A stretch of 64,000 bases of DNA from Roseateles sp. GTDB lineage: Bacteria; Pseudomonadota; Gammaproteobacteria; Burkholderiales; Burkholderiaceae_C. The translations under genes were made by a program, and so were the position numbers. The stretch lies in assembly GCA_015657635.1 (NCBI GenBank), contig JACDQM010000128.1, forward strand, positions 1 through 64,000, written 5' to 3'. Positions 48,399 to 59,470 of this stretch are shown here, piece by piece. Below the pieces are notes generated by a model. The model saw nothing but the letters and a program-made list of their open reading frames with translations, was not told the DNA's origin and ran no database searches. Each line of letters begins with the position of its first letter. The first letter of the stretch is position 1.

Positions 48399-49916
48399 AT
48401 GCGCCGACTTCTGCCCAGCCTGCACAACCTGCCCCTGCACACCGCCGCCAGCAGCCGTGCCATCGAAGCCCATGCCCAGGCAAACCTGCCTGCTCATGCG
48501 CTGATGGCCAGGGCCGGGCTGGCGCTGGCCAAGCTGGCTGCCGCACTGGCGCCGCATCAGCGTCTCATCTGGGTGGCCTGCGGTCCGGGCAACAACGGCG
48601 GCGACGGGCTGCTCGCCGCGACATGGCTGCACAAAGCGGGTTTCCCGGTTCAGGTCAGCCTCATCCGCAGTGAGGTCGCGCCGCCAGTGGATGCCGCCTG
48701 GGCGCTGGGCGAAGCGCGCGGCGCCGGCGTTCCGATCACAGCTGATTTGCCGAACTGCAAGCCAGGCTTGCTGATGGACGCATTGCTGGGCCTGGGCAGC
48801 AACCGCGCGCCGGAGGGCCAGATCGCCGACTGGATTCGATTCATCAACAGCCAGGCAGCGCCGGTGCTGGCCGTCGACCTGCCCACCGGCCTGCACTGCG
48901 ACACGGGGCAAAGACTTGGCGACTCGATCGTCCGTGCCACCCACTGCCTGACCCTGCTGACGCTGAAGCCAGGGCTCTTCACCGCGCTAGGCCGCGAATA
49001 CTGCGGCGAGTTGTGGGCCGACGACCTCGACTGCCAAGCCGAAGCGCCTGCGGATGCCTGGCTGCTGGGGCGGGACAGCTTGGCTGCTGTCCAGCGCCCG
49101 CCCCTTGCCAGCGCCCACAAAGGCAGCCATGGCGATGTGCTGGTGATTGGCGGCGCCGCCGGCATGCATGGCGCGGCCAGTCTGGCGGCCGAGAGCGCTC
49201 TCGCCGTGGGTGCCGGCCGCGTCTACCTGAGCCCGCTGGATCCGCTGACCCCCGCGGACGCCACGCGCGCCGAGCTGATGCACCGGCCCTTGGAACAACT
49301 CAAGGAGCGCGACACGTGGCGCTCGCACAGCGTGGTGGCAGGCTGCGGCGGTGGCGCGGCCATCGCCGCAGTTCTGCCGCCCCTGCTTGAGCATGCCGAA
49401 CGCCTGGTGCTGGACGCCGATGGGCTGAATGCGCTTGCCGCAGACGCGACCCTGCAAAGCTTGCTGCGCGAACGCCGCGAGCACGGCCTGCGCACCATAC
49501 TGACACCGCATCCGCTGGAGGCGGCACGGCTGCTCGGCAGCACCAGCGCGAACGTGCAGGCGGACCGCCTGGCGGCGGCAAAAATGCTGAGTCAGCGCTT
49601 CGACTGCACCGTGTTGCTCAAAGGCTCAGGCTCAGTGATCGCCAGCCCAGACCGCCGTCCAGCCATCAACAGCAGCGGCGGCCCAGCCCTTGCGACCGCC
49701 GGCACCGGCGACGTGCTGGCGGGCTGGCTGGGCGGCCTTTGGGCCCGCCACGGCGACACGCCTGAGCATGAGCTGGCTTGTGCAGCCGCCCACTGGCACG
49801 GCCTGGCCGGCGACCAGCAGGCAACAGCCGGCCCGCTGCGGGCCGGCGATCTCATCGAAGCGATGCACGCGCTTCACGCCTGCGCGACGGCGAGCCGCGC
49901 AGCAGTCCCGGTCTAG
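48399..49916 (+). CDS. nnr: bifunctional NAD(P)H-hydrate epimerase/dehydratase
   Basis: Nnr repairs NAD(P)H hydrates made by heat or side reactions. Residues 1-220 are the epimerase (YjeF N-terminal) domain with ACGPGNNGGDGLLAATWL and DALLGLGSNRAPEGQIADWI. Residues 230-500 are the dehydratase of ribokinase fold with HKGSHGDVLVIGGAAGMHGA, VLDADGLNALA, LTPHPLEAARLLG and the GGPALATAGTGDVLAGWLGG phosphate loop. The 505-residue length is usual. It starts 9 bases after the oxidoreductase, so it may share the operon, and it converges on rnr with a 12-base gap. Confidence 0.95.
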   Translation: MRRLLPSLHNLPLHTAASSRAIEAHAQANLPAHALMARAGLALAKLAAALAPHQRLIWVACGPGNNGGDGLLAATWLHKAGFPVQVSLIRSEVAPPVDAAWALGEARGAGVPITADLPNCKPGLLMDALLGLGSNRAPEGQIADWIRFINSQAAPVLAVDLPTGLHCDTGQRLGDSIVRATHCLTLLTLKPGLFTALGREYCGELWADDLDCQAEAPADAWLLGRDSLAAVQRPPLASAHKGSHGDVLVIGGAAGMHGAASLAAESALAVGAGRVYLSPLDPLTPADATRAELMHRPLEQLKERDTWRSHSVVAGCGGGAAIAAVLPPLLEHAERLVLDADGLNALAADATLQSLLRERREHGLRTILTPHPLEAARLLGSTSANVQADRLAAAKMLSQRFDCTVLLKGSGSVIASPDRRPAINSSGGPALATAGTGDVLAGWLGGLWARHGDTPEHELACAAAHWHGLAGDQQATAGPLRAGDLIEAMHALHACATASRAAVPV

Positions 49917-49928
49917 GGGCCTGCCAGC

Positions 49929-52253
49929 TCAGCGACGCTTGCGGCTGCGCGATTCCGCCGACTTGGCCACGCTCTGCGCGGCGGACTTGCCAGCCGTCTT
50001 TCCACCCTGCTTGCGCGCCGCGGTGCGGGCAGCCTTGATGGGGTGTTCAGAGGCTCCAGCGGCCGCTGGCTTGCTCCCGTCAGCACGTTTGCGCCCTGCC
50101 TTCGCTTCGCGATCCTGGCGCCGCACACGATCTAGCGCAGCGACGGCCGAATCGGAGTCGACCGCCTGCCCCGTCTTGTCACGGTGCACGCGCGCCGGAC
50201 CGCGAGCGTCCGTCTGCTCCAGGCCGTCTCGAATCAGGCGGAAGTCGATCTTGCGCCCGTCCAGATCCACGCGACTCACCTGCACCCGGACGCGAGCGCC
50301 GGTGGCGTAGCGAATGCCGGTGCGCTCCCCACGAAGTTCCTGGCGCACCTCATCGAAGCGGTGGTATTCGCCACCCAACTCGGTGATGTGGATCAGCCCT
50401 TCAACATAGAGTGCATCAAGCTGAACAAACAGGCCGAAGCTGGTGACGGCGCTAACCGTTCCGCTGAACTCCTCGCCCAGATGTTCGCGCATATAGCGGC
50501 ACTTGAGCCAGGCCTCGACATCCCGAGAAGCCTCGTCAGCCCGACGCTCGTTGGCACTGCAATGCGCGCCCGCAACCTCCCAGCGCTCGAGCTCGGTGCT
50601 GGCTTCGGCCGGGTTGATCGGCTTGGCGCGCCCCGGACGCTTGGCCGGCATCGGCACCTGCATCTTGGTCGCGTCGAGCTGGTAACGCTTGCCGCCCAGC
50701 ATGGCCTTGATGACGCGATGCACGAGCAGATCGGGATAGCGCCGGATGGGGCTGGTGAAGTGGGTGTAGGCCGGGTAGGCCAGACCGAAGTGACCGGCAT
50801 TGGCCGAGGTGTAGATGGCTTGCTGCATCGAGCGCAGCAGCATGCTGTGGATCTGCGTGGCGTCGGGCCGCTCCTTGGTGGCTGCAGCAATGGCCTGGTA
50901 CTCACCCGGCTTGGGGTCGTCGCTCAGCCCCAAGCCCAGCCCCAGCGCACGCAGGTAGGCCTGCAGCGCCGTGCGCTTCTCGGGCGTCGGCCCCTCGTGC
51001 ACCCGGAACAAGGCGTGGTGCTTGCCGCCCTCGATGAAGTCGGCGGCACAGACGTTGGCGGCCAGCATCGCTTCTTCGATCAAGCGGTGCGCCTCGTTGC
51101 GGGTGCGCGGCACGATCTTCTCGATCCGACCGTTGTCGTCGCAGACGATCTGCGTCTCGGTGGTTTCGAAATCCACGGCGCCGCGCCTCTTGCGATGATC
51201 CAGCAGCGCGCGGTAGACCTCGTGCAGATGCAGCAGATGCGGCACCAGGTCGCGCCGCTTCGCGGCTTCCGGCCCATGCGTGTTGGCAAGGACCGCAGCC
51301 ACCTCGTTATAGGTCAGCCGTGCATGGGAGCAAATGACCGCCGGATAGAACTGGTAGGCACGCGTCTCACCTTCAGCGTCGATCAGCATGTCGCACACCA
51401 TCGACAGCCGGTCCTCATGGGGATTGAGGGAGCACAGGCCGTTGGACAGCTTCTCCGGCAGCATCGGGATGACCCGGCGCGGGAAGTAGACCGAGGTTGC
51501 GCGCTCGTAGGCATCGAGGTCCAGCGGCTCCCCTGGCTTCACGTAATGGCTGACGTCGGCAATGGCCACCAGCAGGCGCCAGCCGGTGAAGGCTGTCTTG
51601 CCCCGCCCCTGCTTGTGCGGCTCACAATAGACGGCGTCATCGAAATCCCGCGCGTCCTCGCCGTCAATCGTCAGCAGCGGCACATCGCGCAGATCGATGC
51701 GCTGCTTGAGGTCGATTGCCCGCAAGCGCTCCGGCAGCTTCGCCGCCTGCGCCTGGGTCTCGGCACTGAAGCGATGCGGGACATCGTACTTGCGCACCGC
51801 GATCTCGATCTCCATGCCCGGGTCGTCAATCTCGCCGAGCACCTCAACGACGCGTCCGACCGGCTGCGAATAGAGCGATGGCGGCTCGGTCAACTCGACC
51901 GCAACCACCTGGCCTGCCGTCGCATTGGCAATGCCGTTCTTCGGGATCAGGATGTCCTGCCCCATGCGCTTGTCCTCTGGCGCAACCAGCCAGATACCCG
52001 ATTCCAGCAGCAAGCGCCCGATGATGGGTCGCTTCTTGCGCTCCAGAATCTCAAGCACGCGCCCTTCCGGCCGGCCGCGTTTGTCATAACGCACGATACG
52101 CACGCGCAGGCGATCGCCATGCATCACCGGGTGCATTTCCTGGGAGGACAGGTAGATGTCCGACTGCCCGTCGTCGGGCACGAGGAATCCGTGCCCATCC
52201 CGATGCCCCTGCACCTGTCCTTCGACCTCGCTGAGCAATGCTCCCTGGGCCAC
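49929..52253 (-). CDS. rnr: ribonuclease R
   Basis: RNase R is a processive 3'-5' exonuclease that digests structured RNA and works in rRNA quality control and tmRNA decay. The 774-residue protein has cold-shock domains (EGQVQGHRDGHGFLVPDDGQ first), the RNB catalytic domain with ARDFDDAVYCEP, and a C-terminal S1 domain (FSGTVSAVTSFGLFVQLDAL). A lysine/arginine/alanine-rich tail ends in SRSRKRR. The start is uncertain: I use GTG 52253, and TTG 52238 with GGGAG just before it is the rival. The frame stays open through the tRNA gene upstream, which cannot be coding. Compared with E. coli it lacks the N-terminal helix-turn-helix. Confidence 0.95.
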   Translation of the reverse strand: MAQGALLSEVEGQVQGHRDGHGFLVPDDGQSDIYLSSQEMHPVMHGDRLRVRIVRYDKRGRPEGRVLEILERKKRPIIGRLLLESGIWLVAPEDKRMGQDILIPKNGIANATAGQVVAVELTEPPSLYSQPVGRVVEVLGEIDDPGMEIEIAVRKYDVPHRFSAETQAQAAKLPERLRAIDLKQRIDLRDVPLLTIDGEDARDFDDAVYCEPHKQGRGKTAFTGWRLLVAIADVSHYVKPGEPLDLDAYERATSVYFPRRVIPMLPEKLSNGLCSLNPHEDRLSMVCDMLIDAEGETRAYQFYPAVICSHARLTYNEVAAVLANTHGPEAAKRRDLVPHLLHLHEVYRALLDHRKRRGAVDFETTETQIVCDDNGRIEKIVPRTRNEAHRLIEEAMLAANVCAADFIEGGKHHALFRVHEGPTPEKRTALQAYLRALGLGLGLSDDPKPGEYQAIAAATKERPDATQIHSMLLRSMQQAIYTSANAGHFGLAYPAYTHFTSPIRRYPDLLVHRVIKAMLGGKRYQLDATKMQVPMPAKRPGRAKPINPAEASTELERWEVAGAHCSANERRADEASRDVEAWLKCRYMREHLGEEFSGTVSAVTSFGLFVQLDALYVEGLIHITELGGEYHRFDEVRQELRGERTGIRYATGARVRVQVSRVDLDGRKIDFRLIRDGLEQTDARGPARVHRDKTGQAVDSDSAVAALDRVRRQDREAKAGRKRADGSKPAAAGASEHPIKAARTAARKQGGKTAGKSAAQSVAKSAESRSRKRR

Positions 52254-52255
52254 GC

Positions 52256-52285
52256 TTGCGGTCTTAACGTTTTTGATGATAGAAT
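52256..52285 (+). promoter_or_regulatory. promoter of tRNA-Leu
   Basis: TTGCGG (52256-52261), an 18-base spacer and TAGAAT (52280-52285) place a transcription start about 44 bases before the tRNA. It also overlaps the region just upstream of the rnr start on the other strand. Confidence 0.55.
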
Positions 52286-52335
52286 CCTTGTCTTTCCTGA
52301 ACGGCCAAGTTTGATTTTTCAGCCTTGGACACCTT

Positions 52336-52420
<85 letters not shown>

Positions 52421-52429
52421 TATTCGATG

Positions 52430-52460
52430 AAAGGCCAGCATTTGCGTGCTGGCCTTTTTT
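52430..52460 (+). terminator. intrinsic terminator of tRNA-Leu
   Basis: AAAGGCCAGCA (52430-52440) and TGCTGGCCTTT (52447-52457) form a perfect 11-bp stem with a 6-base loop and a run of six T ending at 52460, ten bases after the tRNA. Confidence 0.92.
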
Positions 52461-52506
52461 CATTCTGCGTTGAACTTCTTCGCCACCTGCCTGCAGCGCA
52501 ACGATA

Positions 52507-52540
52507 CCGCAAGCCCGCCCACTGGGGTCAGGCCTTGCGG
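52507..52540 (-). terminator. weak inverted repeat after the phosphoribosyltransferase
   Basis: CCGCAAG (52507-52513) and CTTGCGG (52534-52540) pair over 7 bp around a 20-base loop, 15 bases beyond the stop of the minus-strand gene. No T-tract is present. Confidence 0.3.
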
Positions 52541-52554
52541 AGCCAGCGGCCTGC

Positions 52555-53076
52555 TCAGACCGCAAACTTCTTGGCCAATGCGTCGGGTCGCAGGTTGTCG
52601 TATTCCTCAAACGGCTGGTGAATCCACGGACTGGTTTCCAGCATGTCCACGTAATAGTCCGGCGTGTAGCTGGACACGCCCTTGGTCCAGATGACCGCCG
52701 AGCGCAATTCCGCGATGGCGGGCATGCCGCGCAGGCGCTCAACCACCGCCTTCAAGGTGACGCCGGAATCAGCCAGATCGTCGACCAGGAGCACGCGCCC
52801 CGCCAGCTCGCCCTTGGGCATGGTGATGTACTTGGCAATGTCCAGACGCCCCTGAATCGTGCCGGCTTCGGCACGATAGGAACTCGTGGACATGATGCCC
52901 AGCGGCTTGTCGAACACGCGCGACAGCACGTCGCCAGGGCGCATGCCGCCACGGGCGAGGCAAAGGATCTGGTCGAACTCCCACCCCGATGCATGGATCT
53001 TCAGCGCCAGGCGCTCGATCAGCAGGTGGTACTCGTCCCAGGACACATACAGATGCTTGCCGTCGTCGGTCAACAT
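52555..53076 (-). CDS. purine phosphoribosyltransferase (Gpt-like)
   Basis: The 173-residue type I phosphoribosyltransferase would salvage a purine base with PRPP. The PRPP-binding loop is VLLVDDLADSGVTLKAVVER, and ILCLARGGMRPGDVLSRVFD is the pyrophosphate loop. The length and the adjacency to purA suggest hypoxanthine, guanine or xanthine as substrate, but this cannot be settled from the sequence. I use the ATG at 53076 (MLTDDGKHLYVSWDEYHLLI); the frame upstream overlaps purA. It ends the hisS-to-purA string. Confidence 0.88.
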   Translation of the reverse strand: MLTDDGKHLYVSWDEYHLLIERLALKIHASGWEFDQILCLARGGMRPGDVLSRVFDKPLGIMSTSSYRAEAGTIQGRLDIAKYITMPKGELAGRVLLVDDLADSGVTLKAVVERLRGMPAIAELRSAVIWTKGVSSYTPDYYVDMLETSPWIHQPFEEYDNLRPDALAKKFAV

Positions 53077-53107
53077 AGTCTCAATCTCCAAATCCGCCCC
53101 GATGAAA

Positions 53108-54490
<1,383 letters not shown>

Positions 54491-55654
54491 TCAGAGCGCG
54501 CGCACCACCCACTGATCGCCGACGCGCGCCAGTTCGCGGTCGCAGTCGAATTCGTCACCTTCGTGCTCGTGCCCAGGCAGCACGCACACCACGGTCTCAC
54601 CCAGCTCGCGCAGACGGCGCACCGCAGCACGCAGCCCGGAGTCCTCGCCCCAAGGCGCACGCACCGCGGCCCGCAGCGGCGTTTCCGGGATCAAGGCGAC
54701 CAAGGCCTTCAAGTCCAGGCTGAAGCCCACCGCCGGACGCCGACGGCCAAACACCGCACCGACCTCGTCATAGCGTCCGCCGCGAAGCACCGCATCGCTG
54801 GAGCCCTCGGCGTAGAGCGCAAAGCGGACGCCGCTGTAGTAGGCATAGCCACTCAGGTCAGCCAGGTCGAACCCGAGGCGAGCCTCAGCCTGTGTCTGGC
54901 CGAGGTGATTGAAGAGCCATTGCAGATCGTCGAGCGCCGCGCTGATGACCGCATTCTTCGGCAGGCACTCGCGTGCGCTCGCCAACACCTCCGCCCCTCC
55001 GTAAAGGGTCAGAAGGGCATGCAGCCCCTGCTTCGCTGCGCCCGGCAGATCGGCCGACAGCAAGGCCAGCTGACCCGCGTCCTTGGCCGCAAGTGCCGTC
55101 ACCAGATCGGCCAGCAAAGCTGGCGGCAGCTGCAGATCGCCCAGCACGCCCCTGACGAGACGCGCGTCACCCATGTCCATCACGACACCCGTCAAACCGG
55201 CGCGCTTCAAAGCATCAAGCGCCAGCTCCTGCACTTCCAGGTCGGCTTCCAGGCCGGCATGGCCATAGATTTCAACGCCGAACTGCAGCGGCTCGCGGGT
55301 CGACTGCATGCCGGATGGCCGGGTGTGCACCACAGGCCCGCAATAGCAAAGCCGGGTCACGCCAGCACGGTTGAGCAGGTGCGCGTCGATGCGCGCCACC
55401 TGAGGCGTCGTGTCCGCACGCAGTCCGAGGCTGCGGCCAGACAACTGATCGACCAACTTGAACGTCTTCAGGTCAAGCTCGCGGCCGGTACCCGAGAGCA
55501 AGGACTCCAGGTGCTCCAGCAGAGGAGGCATGACGAGCTCGCAGCCATAGCTGCGCGCCATATCCAGCAGGTCGCGACGCAACTCTTCGATGCGACGAGC
55601 CTGGGAAGGCAGGACGTCAGCGATGTGCTCGGGCAGCAGCCAAGCAGAGGTCAT
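54491..55654 (-). CDS. hisZ: ATP phosphoribosyltransferase regulatory subunit HisZ
   Basis: HisZ is a histidyl-tRNA-synthetase-like protein without aminoacylation that is required by the short form of HisG for the first step of histidine synthesis. The 387-residue protein shows [20 protein letters not shown], the class II motif-like [18 protein letters not shown] and [15 protein letters not shown]. Its presence predicts a short hisG elsewhere in the genome. A true hisS lies about 7 kb away in the same string. Confidence 0.95.
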   Translation of the reverse strand: MTSAWLLPEHIADVLPSQARRIEELRRDLLDMARSYGCELVMPPLLEHLESLLSGTGRELDLKTFKLVDQLSGRSLGLRADTTPQVARIDAHLLNRAGVTRLCYCGPVVHTRPSGMQSTREPLQFGVEIYGHAGLEADLEVQELALDALKRAGLTGVVMDMGDARLVRGVLGDLQLPPALLADLVTALAAKDAGQLALLSADLPGAAKQGLHALLTLYGGAEVLASARECLPKNAVISAALDDLQWLFNHLGQTQAEARLGFDLADLSGYAYYSGVRFALYAEGSSDAVLRGGRYDEVGAVFGRRRPAVGFSLDLKALVALIPETPLRAAVRAPWGEDSGLRAAVRRLRELGETVVCVLPGHEHEGDEFDCDRELARVGDQWVVRAL

Positions 55655-55681
55655 GGACGTAAGGACGCGGTTAAAAACGGC

Positions 55682-55687
55682 ATTGTA
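55682..55687 (-). promoter_or_regulatory. candidate -10 box of hisZ-purA
   Basis: TACAAT on the minus strand lies 28 bases before the hisZ ATG. The 127-base gap from the DUF2065 gene also holds the perfect palindrome CGCGGCGCCGCG (55721-55732). No good -35 is seen, so the promoter is tentative. Confidence 0.4.
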
Positions 55688-55781
55688 CCGGGCATGCGCC
55701 GCAGATTCGGCAGCATGCGTCGCGGCGCCGCGCCAATTGCCACCCCTCAGGGCGACTTGTCAGCGCCAAGTCAACGCTGAT

Positions 55782-55970
55782 TCAGGCCCACAGCAGCCAG
55801 AGGGACAACAGGCCGAGCAAGGAACTGGCCAGACCGATGAATCGGATCTGGCCGTCAGAGAAAGTCAGCAGCCGCTGAAAGACCTCGCGCCACGCGGACG
55901 GACTGAGAAGCGGCATCAGCCCTTCAATCACCAGCATCAGCGCCAATGCGGCCAGCAGCGTCTCAGTCAC
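55782..55970 (-). CDS. small DUF2065 membrane protein
   Basis: The 62-residue protein has two membrane helices (about residues 4-22 and 42-60) joined by the polar SPSAWREVFQRLLTFSDGQI, the DUF2065 pattern. The start is GTG 55970. It sits between hflC and hisZ, where this family is regularly found, and it probably acts in the membrane near HflKC. No function is established to my knowledge. Confidence 0.88.
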   Translation of the reverse strand: MTETLLAALALMLVIEGLMPLLSPSAWREVFQRLLTFSDGQIRFIGLASSLLGLLSLWLLWA

Positions 55971-55987
55971 GGACAGACCACGCCGAC

Positions 55988-56878
55988 TTACTTGCTCTTG
56001 GCCGGTGCGGCAGGGCCGCCGCCACGCATCGCTTTGAAGAAGTCACTGTTCGGGTCGACCACCATCACGTCCGACTTGTTGCGGAAGCTGGCGCGATAGG
56101 CCTCGAGCGAGCGATAGAACTGCGCGAATTGCGGGTCGCGACCGAAGGCTTCGGCAAACAAGGCGGAAGCACGGGCATCGCCTTCACCCTTGACCTTCTG
56201 GGCTTCGCGATACGCCTCGGCGACGATGACTTCACGCTGGCGGTCTGCATCAGCGCGGATCTTCTCGCCTTCCGCACCACCGGTCGAGCGCAGTTCGTTG
56301 GCCACACGCTGGCGCTCGGACTTCATGCGGTTGTAGACCGCCTCGGTGATGTTGGCCGAGAAGTCCACGCGTTTGATGCGCACATCGACGATCTCGATGC
56401 CGAACTCCTTGGCTTCGTCAGCCAGACGCGCGCGCACATCATTCATCACCTTCTCGCGCTCGGTCGCCAGCACGGCACGGACGGTGCGCTTGGTCACTTC
56501 TTCGTTGAGTGCGGCCTGCACGATGGGGCTCAGGCGATTCTCGATATTGCGAATATCGACGCCGCTGTTGCGAATGAACTGGCGCGGCTCCGAGATGCGC
56601 CACTTGACCAGCCAGTCGATCACCAGACTCTTCTTCTCGGCGGTGAAGATGGGCCGGGTCTCCGGGCTGTCGAGGGTCTGCATGCGCCGGTCGAGGAACA
56701 CGACGTTCTGGAACGGCGGCGGCATCTTGAACTTCAGGCCGGGCTCGGTGACCACTTCCTTGATTTCACCCAAGGCGTAGATCACGGCGAACTGACGCTG
56801 GTCGACGATGAAGAGTGTCGAGCTGGCAACCATGAAGGCGATCAGCGCGCCGATGACAATGGGGGCGATACGGTTCAT
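55988..56878 (-). CDS. hflC: HflC, FtsH-protease modulator
   Basis: HflC and HflK form a large periplasmic SPFH cage around the membrane protease FtsH and limit its attack on membrane proteins. The 296-residue protein has one N-terminal membrane helix (IAPIVIGALIAFMVASSTLF) and then the SPFH domain with its charged helical region (NELRSTGGAEGEKIRADADR). The C-terminus ends in alanine/proline/lysine. I use the ATG at 56878 with AAGGA about 11 bases upstream; ATG 56890 and TTG 56899 are possible. It follows hflK with a gap of 17 bases. Confidence 0.95.
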   Translation of the reverse strand: MNRIAPIVIGALIAFMVASSTLFIVDQRQFAVIYALGEIKEVVTEPGLKFKMPPPFQNVVFLDRRMQTLDSPETRPIFTAEKKSLVIDWLVKWRISEPRQFIRNSGVDIRNIENRLSPIVQAALNEEVTKRTVRAVLATEREKVMNDVRARLADEAKEFGIEIVDVRIKRVDFSANITEAVYNRMKSERQRVANELRSTGGAEGEKIRADADRQREVIVAEAYREAQKVKGEGDARASALFAEAFGRDPQFAQFYRSLEAYRASFRNKSDVMVVDPNSDFFKAMRGGGPAAPAKSK

Positions 56879-56895
56879 TTTGATCGTCATCCTTC

Positions 56896-58212
56896 TCAAC
56901 GGCCGTCGCGGTCACGGCTGCGCGAACCATCGCGCGAACGCACATCAGTCACACCACTGGCCGGGCCACTCTCAGGCACGCTGGTGGCGGGCACGGGAGA
57001 ACTGGCCGTCACCGTGCCGCTGCTGGTCTGCTGGATGAGCTTGTCCAGCGGCAGGTACAGCAGATTGGAGCCATTGCGGCTGTCCACCATCACTTTGCTC
57101 ACGTTCGAGTAGACCTGCTGCATGGTGTCGATATAGAGGCGGTCGCGCGTGACGGCCGGCGCCTTCTGATACTCGGTCAGCACGCTCTTGAAACGCTGCG
57201 CATCACCCTCTGCCTGCGCCACGACCCGCGCCTTGTAGGCTTCGGACTCTTCGCGCAGGCGTGCGGCCGTACCCTGAGCCTTGGGGATCACGTCGTTGGC
57301 GTAGGCCTGGCCCTCGTTCTTCAGACGCTCGCGGTCGGCGCCCGCCTTGACCGCATCATCGAAGGACGCCTGCACCTGCTCGGGCGCCTGCACGCTCTGC
57401 ACGTTGATGTTGGAGATCAGCACGCCGGCCTTGAGCCTGTCCATCTGCGCCTGCACGGATTTCATCAGCTCCGTCGCGATGGCATCGCGCTGCTCGTACA
57501 GCACCGAATCCATCACGCTCTTGCCGACGATTTCACGCACCGCCGACTCGGCCGCCTGCACCACGGCTTCCCCGGGGCTGCGGTTCTCGAACAGGTAGTC
57601 GCGCGCGTCTTTCAGGCGGTATTGCACCGTGAAGCGGATGTCGACGATGTTCTCGTCCTGCGTCAGCATGGACGAATCGCGCAGGCCCGTGGCAGGCACC
57701 ACCGCATTGCGGCCGACCTCCACCGAGCGCAGCTGCGTGACCGGAACGGTCTCGTTGGCCTGGAAGGGATAAGGCAGGCGCCACTGGAAGCCCGCGTCCA
57801 CCGTCTTGCTGTACTTGCCGAACGAGGTGATGACCGCCTGCTCGCCTTCCTGCACGATGAAGAAGCCGCTGCCCAACCAGCCCAGCACCACCACCGCGCC
57901 GATCAGGCCAGCGCCGATACCGGCGCTCTTCATGTCGGGCTGGAAATTGCCGCCGCCATTGCCCTGCCCACCGCCCTGGCCGCCCCCGCCTTTGCTGCCG
58001 CCGAACATCCCGGACAGCTTGCGGTTGAAATCGCGCCAGAGCTCGTCGAGATCGGGCGGGCCTTCGTTGCGGCCGTTGTTCAGATGGCGGCCGCCGCGCC
58101 AGGGCATGGCGGCAATCATCCCGGCGAACAGGGCTCTCGCAGCCCCCGCCAGGGCCGTCAGCCCCTGCTGGGGAGCAGCCGTGCCCATGGACTCAATCTT
58201 GTTCATGCTCAT
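56896..58212 (-). CDS. hflK: HflK, FtsH-protease modulator
   Basis: HflK is the partner of HflC. The 438-residue protein has a glycine-rich, disordered N-terminus (GGGQGGGQGNGGGNF near residue 80), one membrane helix (GAGLIGAVVVLGWLGSGFFI), the SPFH domain and a long charged coiled coil (TAARLREESEAYKARVVAQA). The C-terminus is a serine/arginine/aspartate tail (SRDGSRSRDRDGR). ATG 58206 has better ribosome-binding spacing than ATG 58212, so the first two residues are uncertain. hflX ends 6 bases upstream. Confidence 0.95.
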   Translation of the reverse strand: MSMNKIESMGTAAPQQGLTALAGAARALFAGMIAAMPWRGGRHLNNGRNEGPPDLDELWRDFNRKLSGMFGGSKGGGGQGGGQGNGGGNFQPDMKSAGIGAGLIGAVVVLGWLGSGFFIVQEGEQAVITSFGKYSKTVDAGFQWRLPYPFQANETVPVTQLRSVEVGRNAVVPATGLRDSSMLTQDENIVDIRFTVQYRLKDARDYLFENRSPGEAVVQAAESAVREIVGKSVMDSVLYEQRDAIATELMKSVQAQMDRLKAGVLISNINVQSVQAPEQVQASFDDAVKAGADRERLKNEGQAYANDVIPKAQGTAARLREESEAYKARVVAQAEGDAQRFKSVLTEYQKAPAVTRDRLYIDTMQQVYSNVSKVMVDSRNGSNLLYLPLDKLIQQTSSGTVTASSPVPATSVPESGPASGVTDVRSRDGSRSRDRDGR

Positions 58213-58218
58213 GACCTG

Positions 58219-59436
58219 TCATTCACTCAATGGTTGTAGCGCGCCATCGTCAGATGGCGCCAAATCCTCAGCCTTCAAGTCCGGCAATTCAACGCCCTGC
58301 GCTCGCATCGCCTCAACGATCTGGCTGCGCAACAGTTCCAGGCCGCTGCCCTCGACGGCGCTGACAAACACGCGCGGCACGCGCACGCCGCCAGGACGCT
58401 CGATCCAGTCCATAGGGCTGCGCGGGCGCTGGTTCTCAGCCAACAGATCCTGTTTGTTGTACACAAGAATCTGCGGAATGCCCTCAGCGCCGATTTCATC
58501 CAGCACGCGCTCGACCTCGACCATCTGCTCATCCAGTTGCGGCGAAGCCGCATCCACCACATGCAGCAGCAGATCGGCCTCGGCCGCTTCCTGCAGCGTC
58601 GCCTTGAAGGCGGCGACCAGCTTGTGGGGCAGATCACGGATGAAGCCCACGGTATCCGAGAGCGACACGCTCTGGCGCGCCTCCTCCAGGTATAGCGAAC
58701 GCGTCGTGGTATCCAGCGTGGCGAACAGCTGGTTGGCCGCGTAAGCCCGCGCTTTCACCAGCGCATTGAACAGCGTGGACTTGCCCGCATTGGTGTAGCC
58801 GACCAGCGAAACACGGAACACCGCATTGCGCTCGCGCGCACGGCGCTGCGTGCTGCGTTGGCGCTGCACCTTCTTCAGCCGTTCCTTGGTGACCTTGATG
58901 CGGTCATCGATCATGCGGCGGTCCAGCTCGATCTGTGCCTCGCCAGGACCGCCACGCATGCCGATGCCGCCGCTCTGGCGCTCCAGGTGGCTCCAGCGCC
59001 GCACCAGGCGTGTGGCCAGGTATTGCAGACGCGCCAGCTCGACCTGCAGCTTGCCCTCGTGGCTCTTGGCACGCGCGGCAAAGATCTCCAGGATCAGCGC
59101 GGTGCGGTCGGCCACCGGCACGCCCAGCACACGTTCCAGATTGCGCTGCTGAGCCGGCGAGATCGCCTGATCGAACAGCACCGTGTGGGCTTCATGCGCC
59201 TGCACCAACAGCTTGATCTCATCCGCCTTGCCGGAGCCGACAAACAGAGCGGCGTCAGGAGCCTGCCGACGCGCCACAACACGTGCGACCGGTGTGTCAC
59301 CAGCCGATTCGGCCAGCAAGGCCAGTTCGTCGAGTGTCGGGTCGAAAGTCGAACCACGGCCGAAGTCGACGCCCACAAGAATGGCGCGCGCCGCCTCGGA
59401 GGGCGGCGACGTCTGGGGGGAATGGGCGGAACTCAA
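58219..59436 (-). CDS. hflX: ribosome-associated GTPase HflX
   Basis: HflX binds the large subunit and splits stalled or heat-damaged ribosomes. The 405-residue protein has the HflX-specific domain (LFVGSGKADEIKLLVQAHEA, then GGIGMRGGPGEAQIELDRRM). The GTPase carries the P-loop LVGYTNAGKSTLFNAL, switch DTVGFIRDLPH and the base-specific NKQD in LVYNKQDLL. The likely start is TTG 59436, 34 bases after hfq, with no strong ribosome-binding site, so coupling to hfq expression is possible. Confidence 0.95.
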   Translation of the reverse strand: MSSAHSPQTSPPSEAARAILVGVDFGRGSTFDPTLDELALLAESAGDTPVARVVARRQAPDAALFVGSGKADEIKLLVQAHEAHTVLFDQAISPAQQRNLERVLGVPVADRTALILEIFAARAKSHEGKLQVELARLQYLATRLVRRWSHLERQSGGIGMRGGPGEAQIELDRRMIDDRIKVTKERLKKVQRQRSTQRRARERNAVFRVSLVGYTNAGKSTLFNALVKARAYAANQLFATLDTTTRSLYLEEARQSVSLSDTVGFIRDLPHKLVAAFKATLQEAAEADLLLHVVDAASPQLDEQMVEVERVLDEIGAEGIPQILVYNKQDLLAENQRPRSPMDWIERPGGVRVPRVFVSAVEGSGLELLRSQIVEAMRAQGVELPDLKAEDLAPSDDGALQPLSE

Positions 59437-59470
59437 GGTCTTGCGGCAGGGGCGAGGATGCCCGTGGCGA

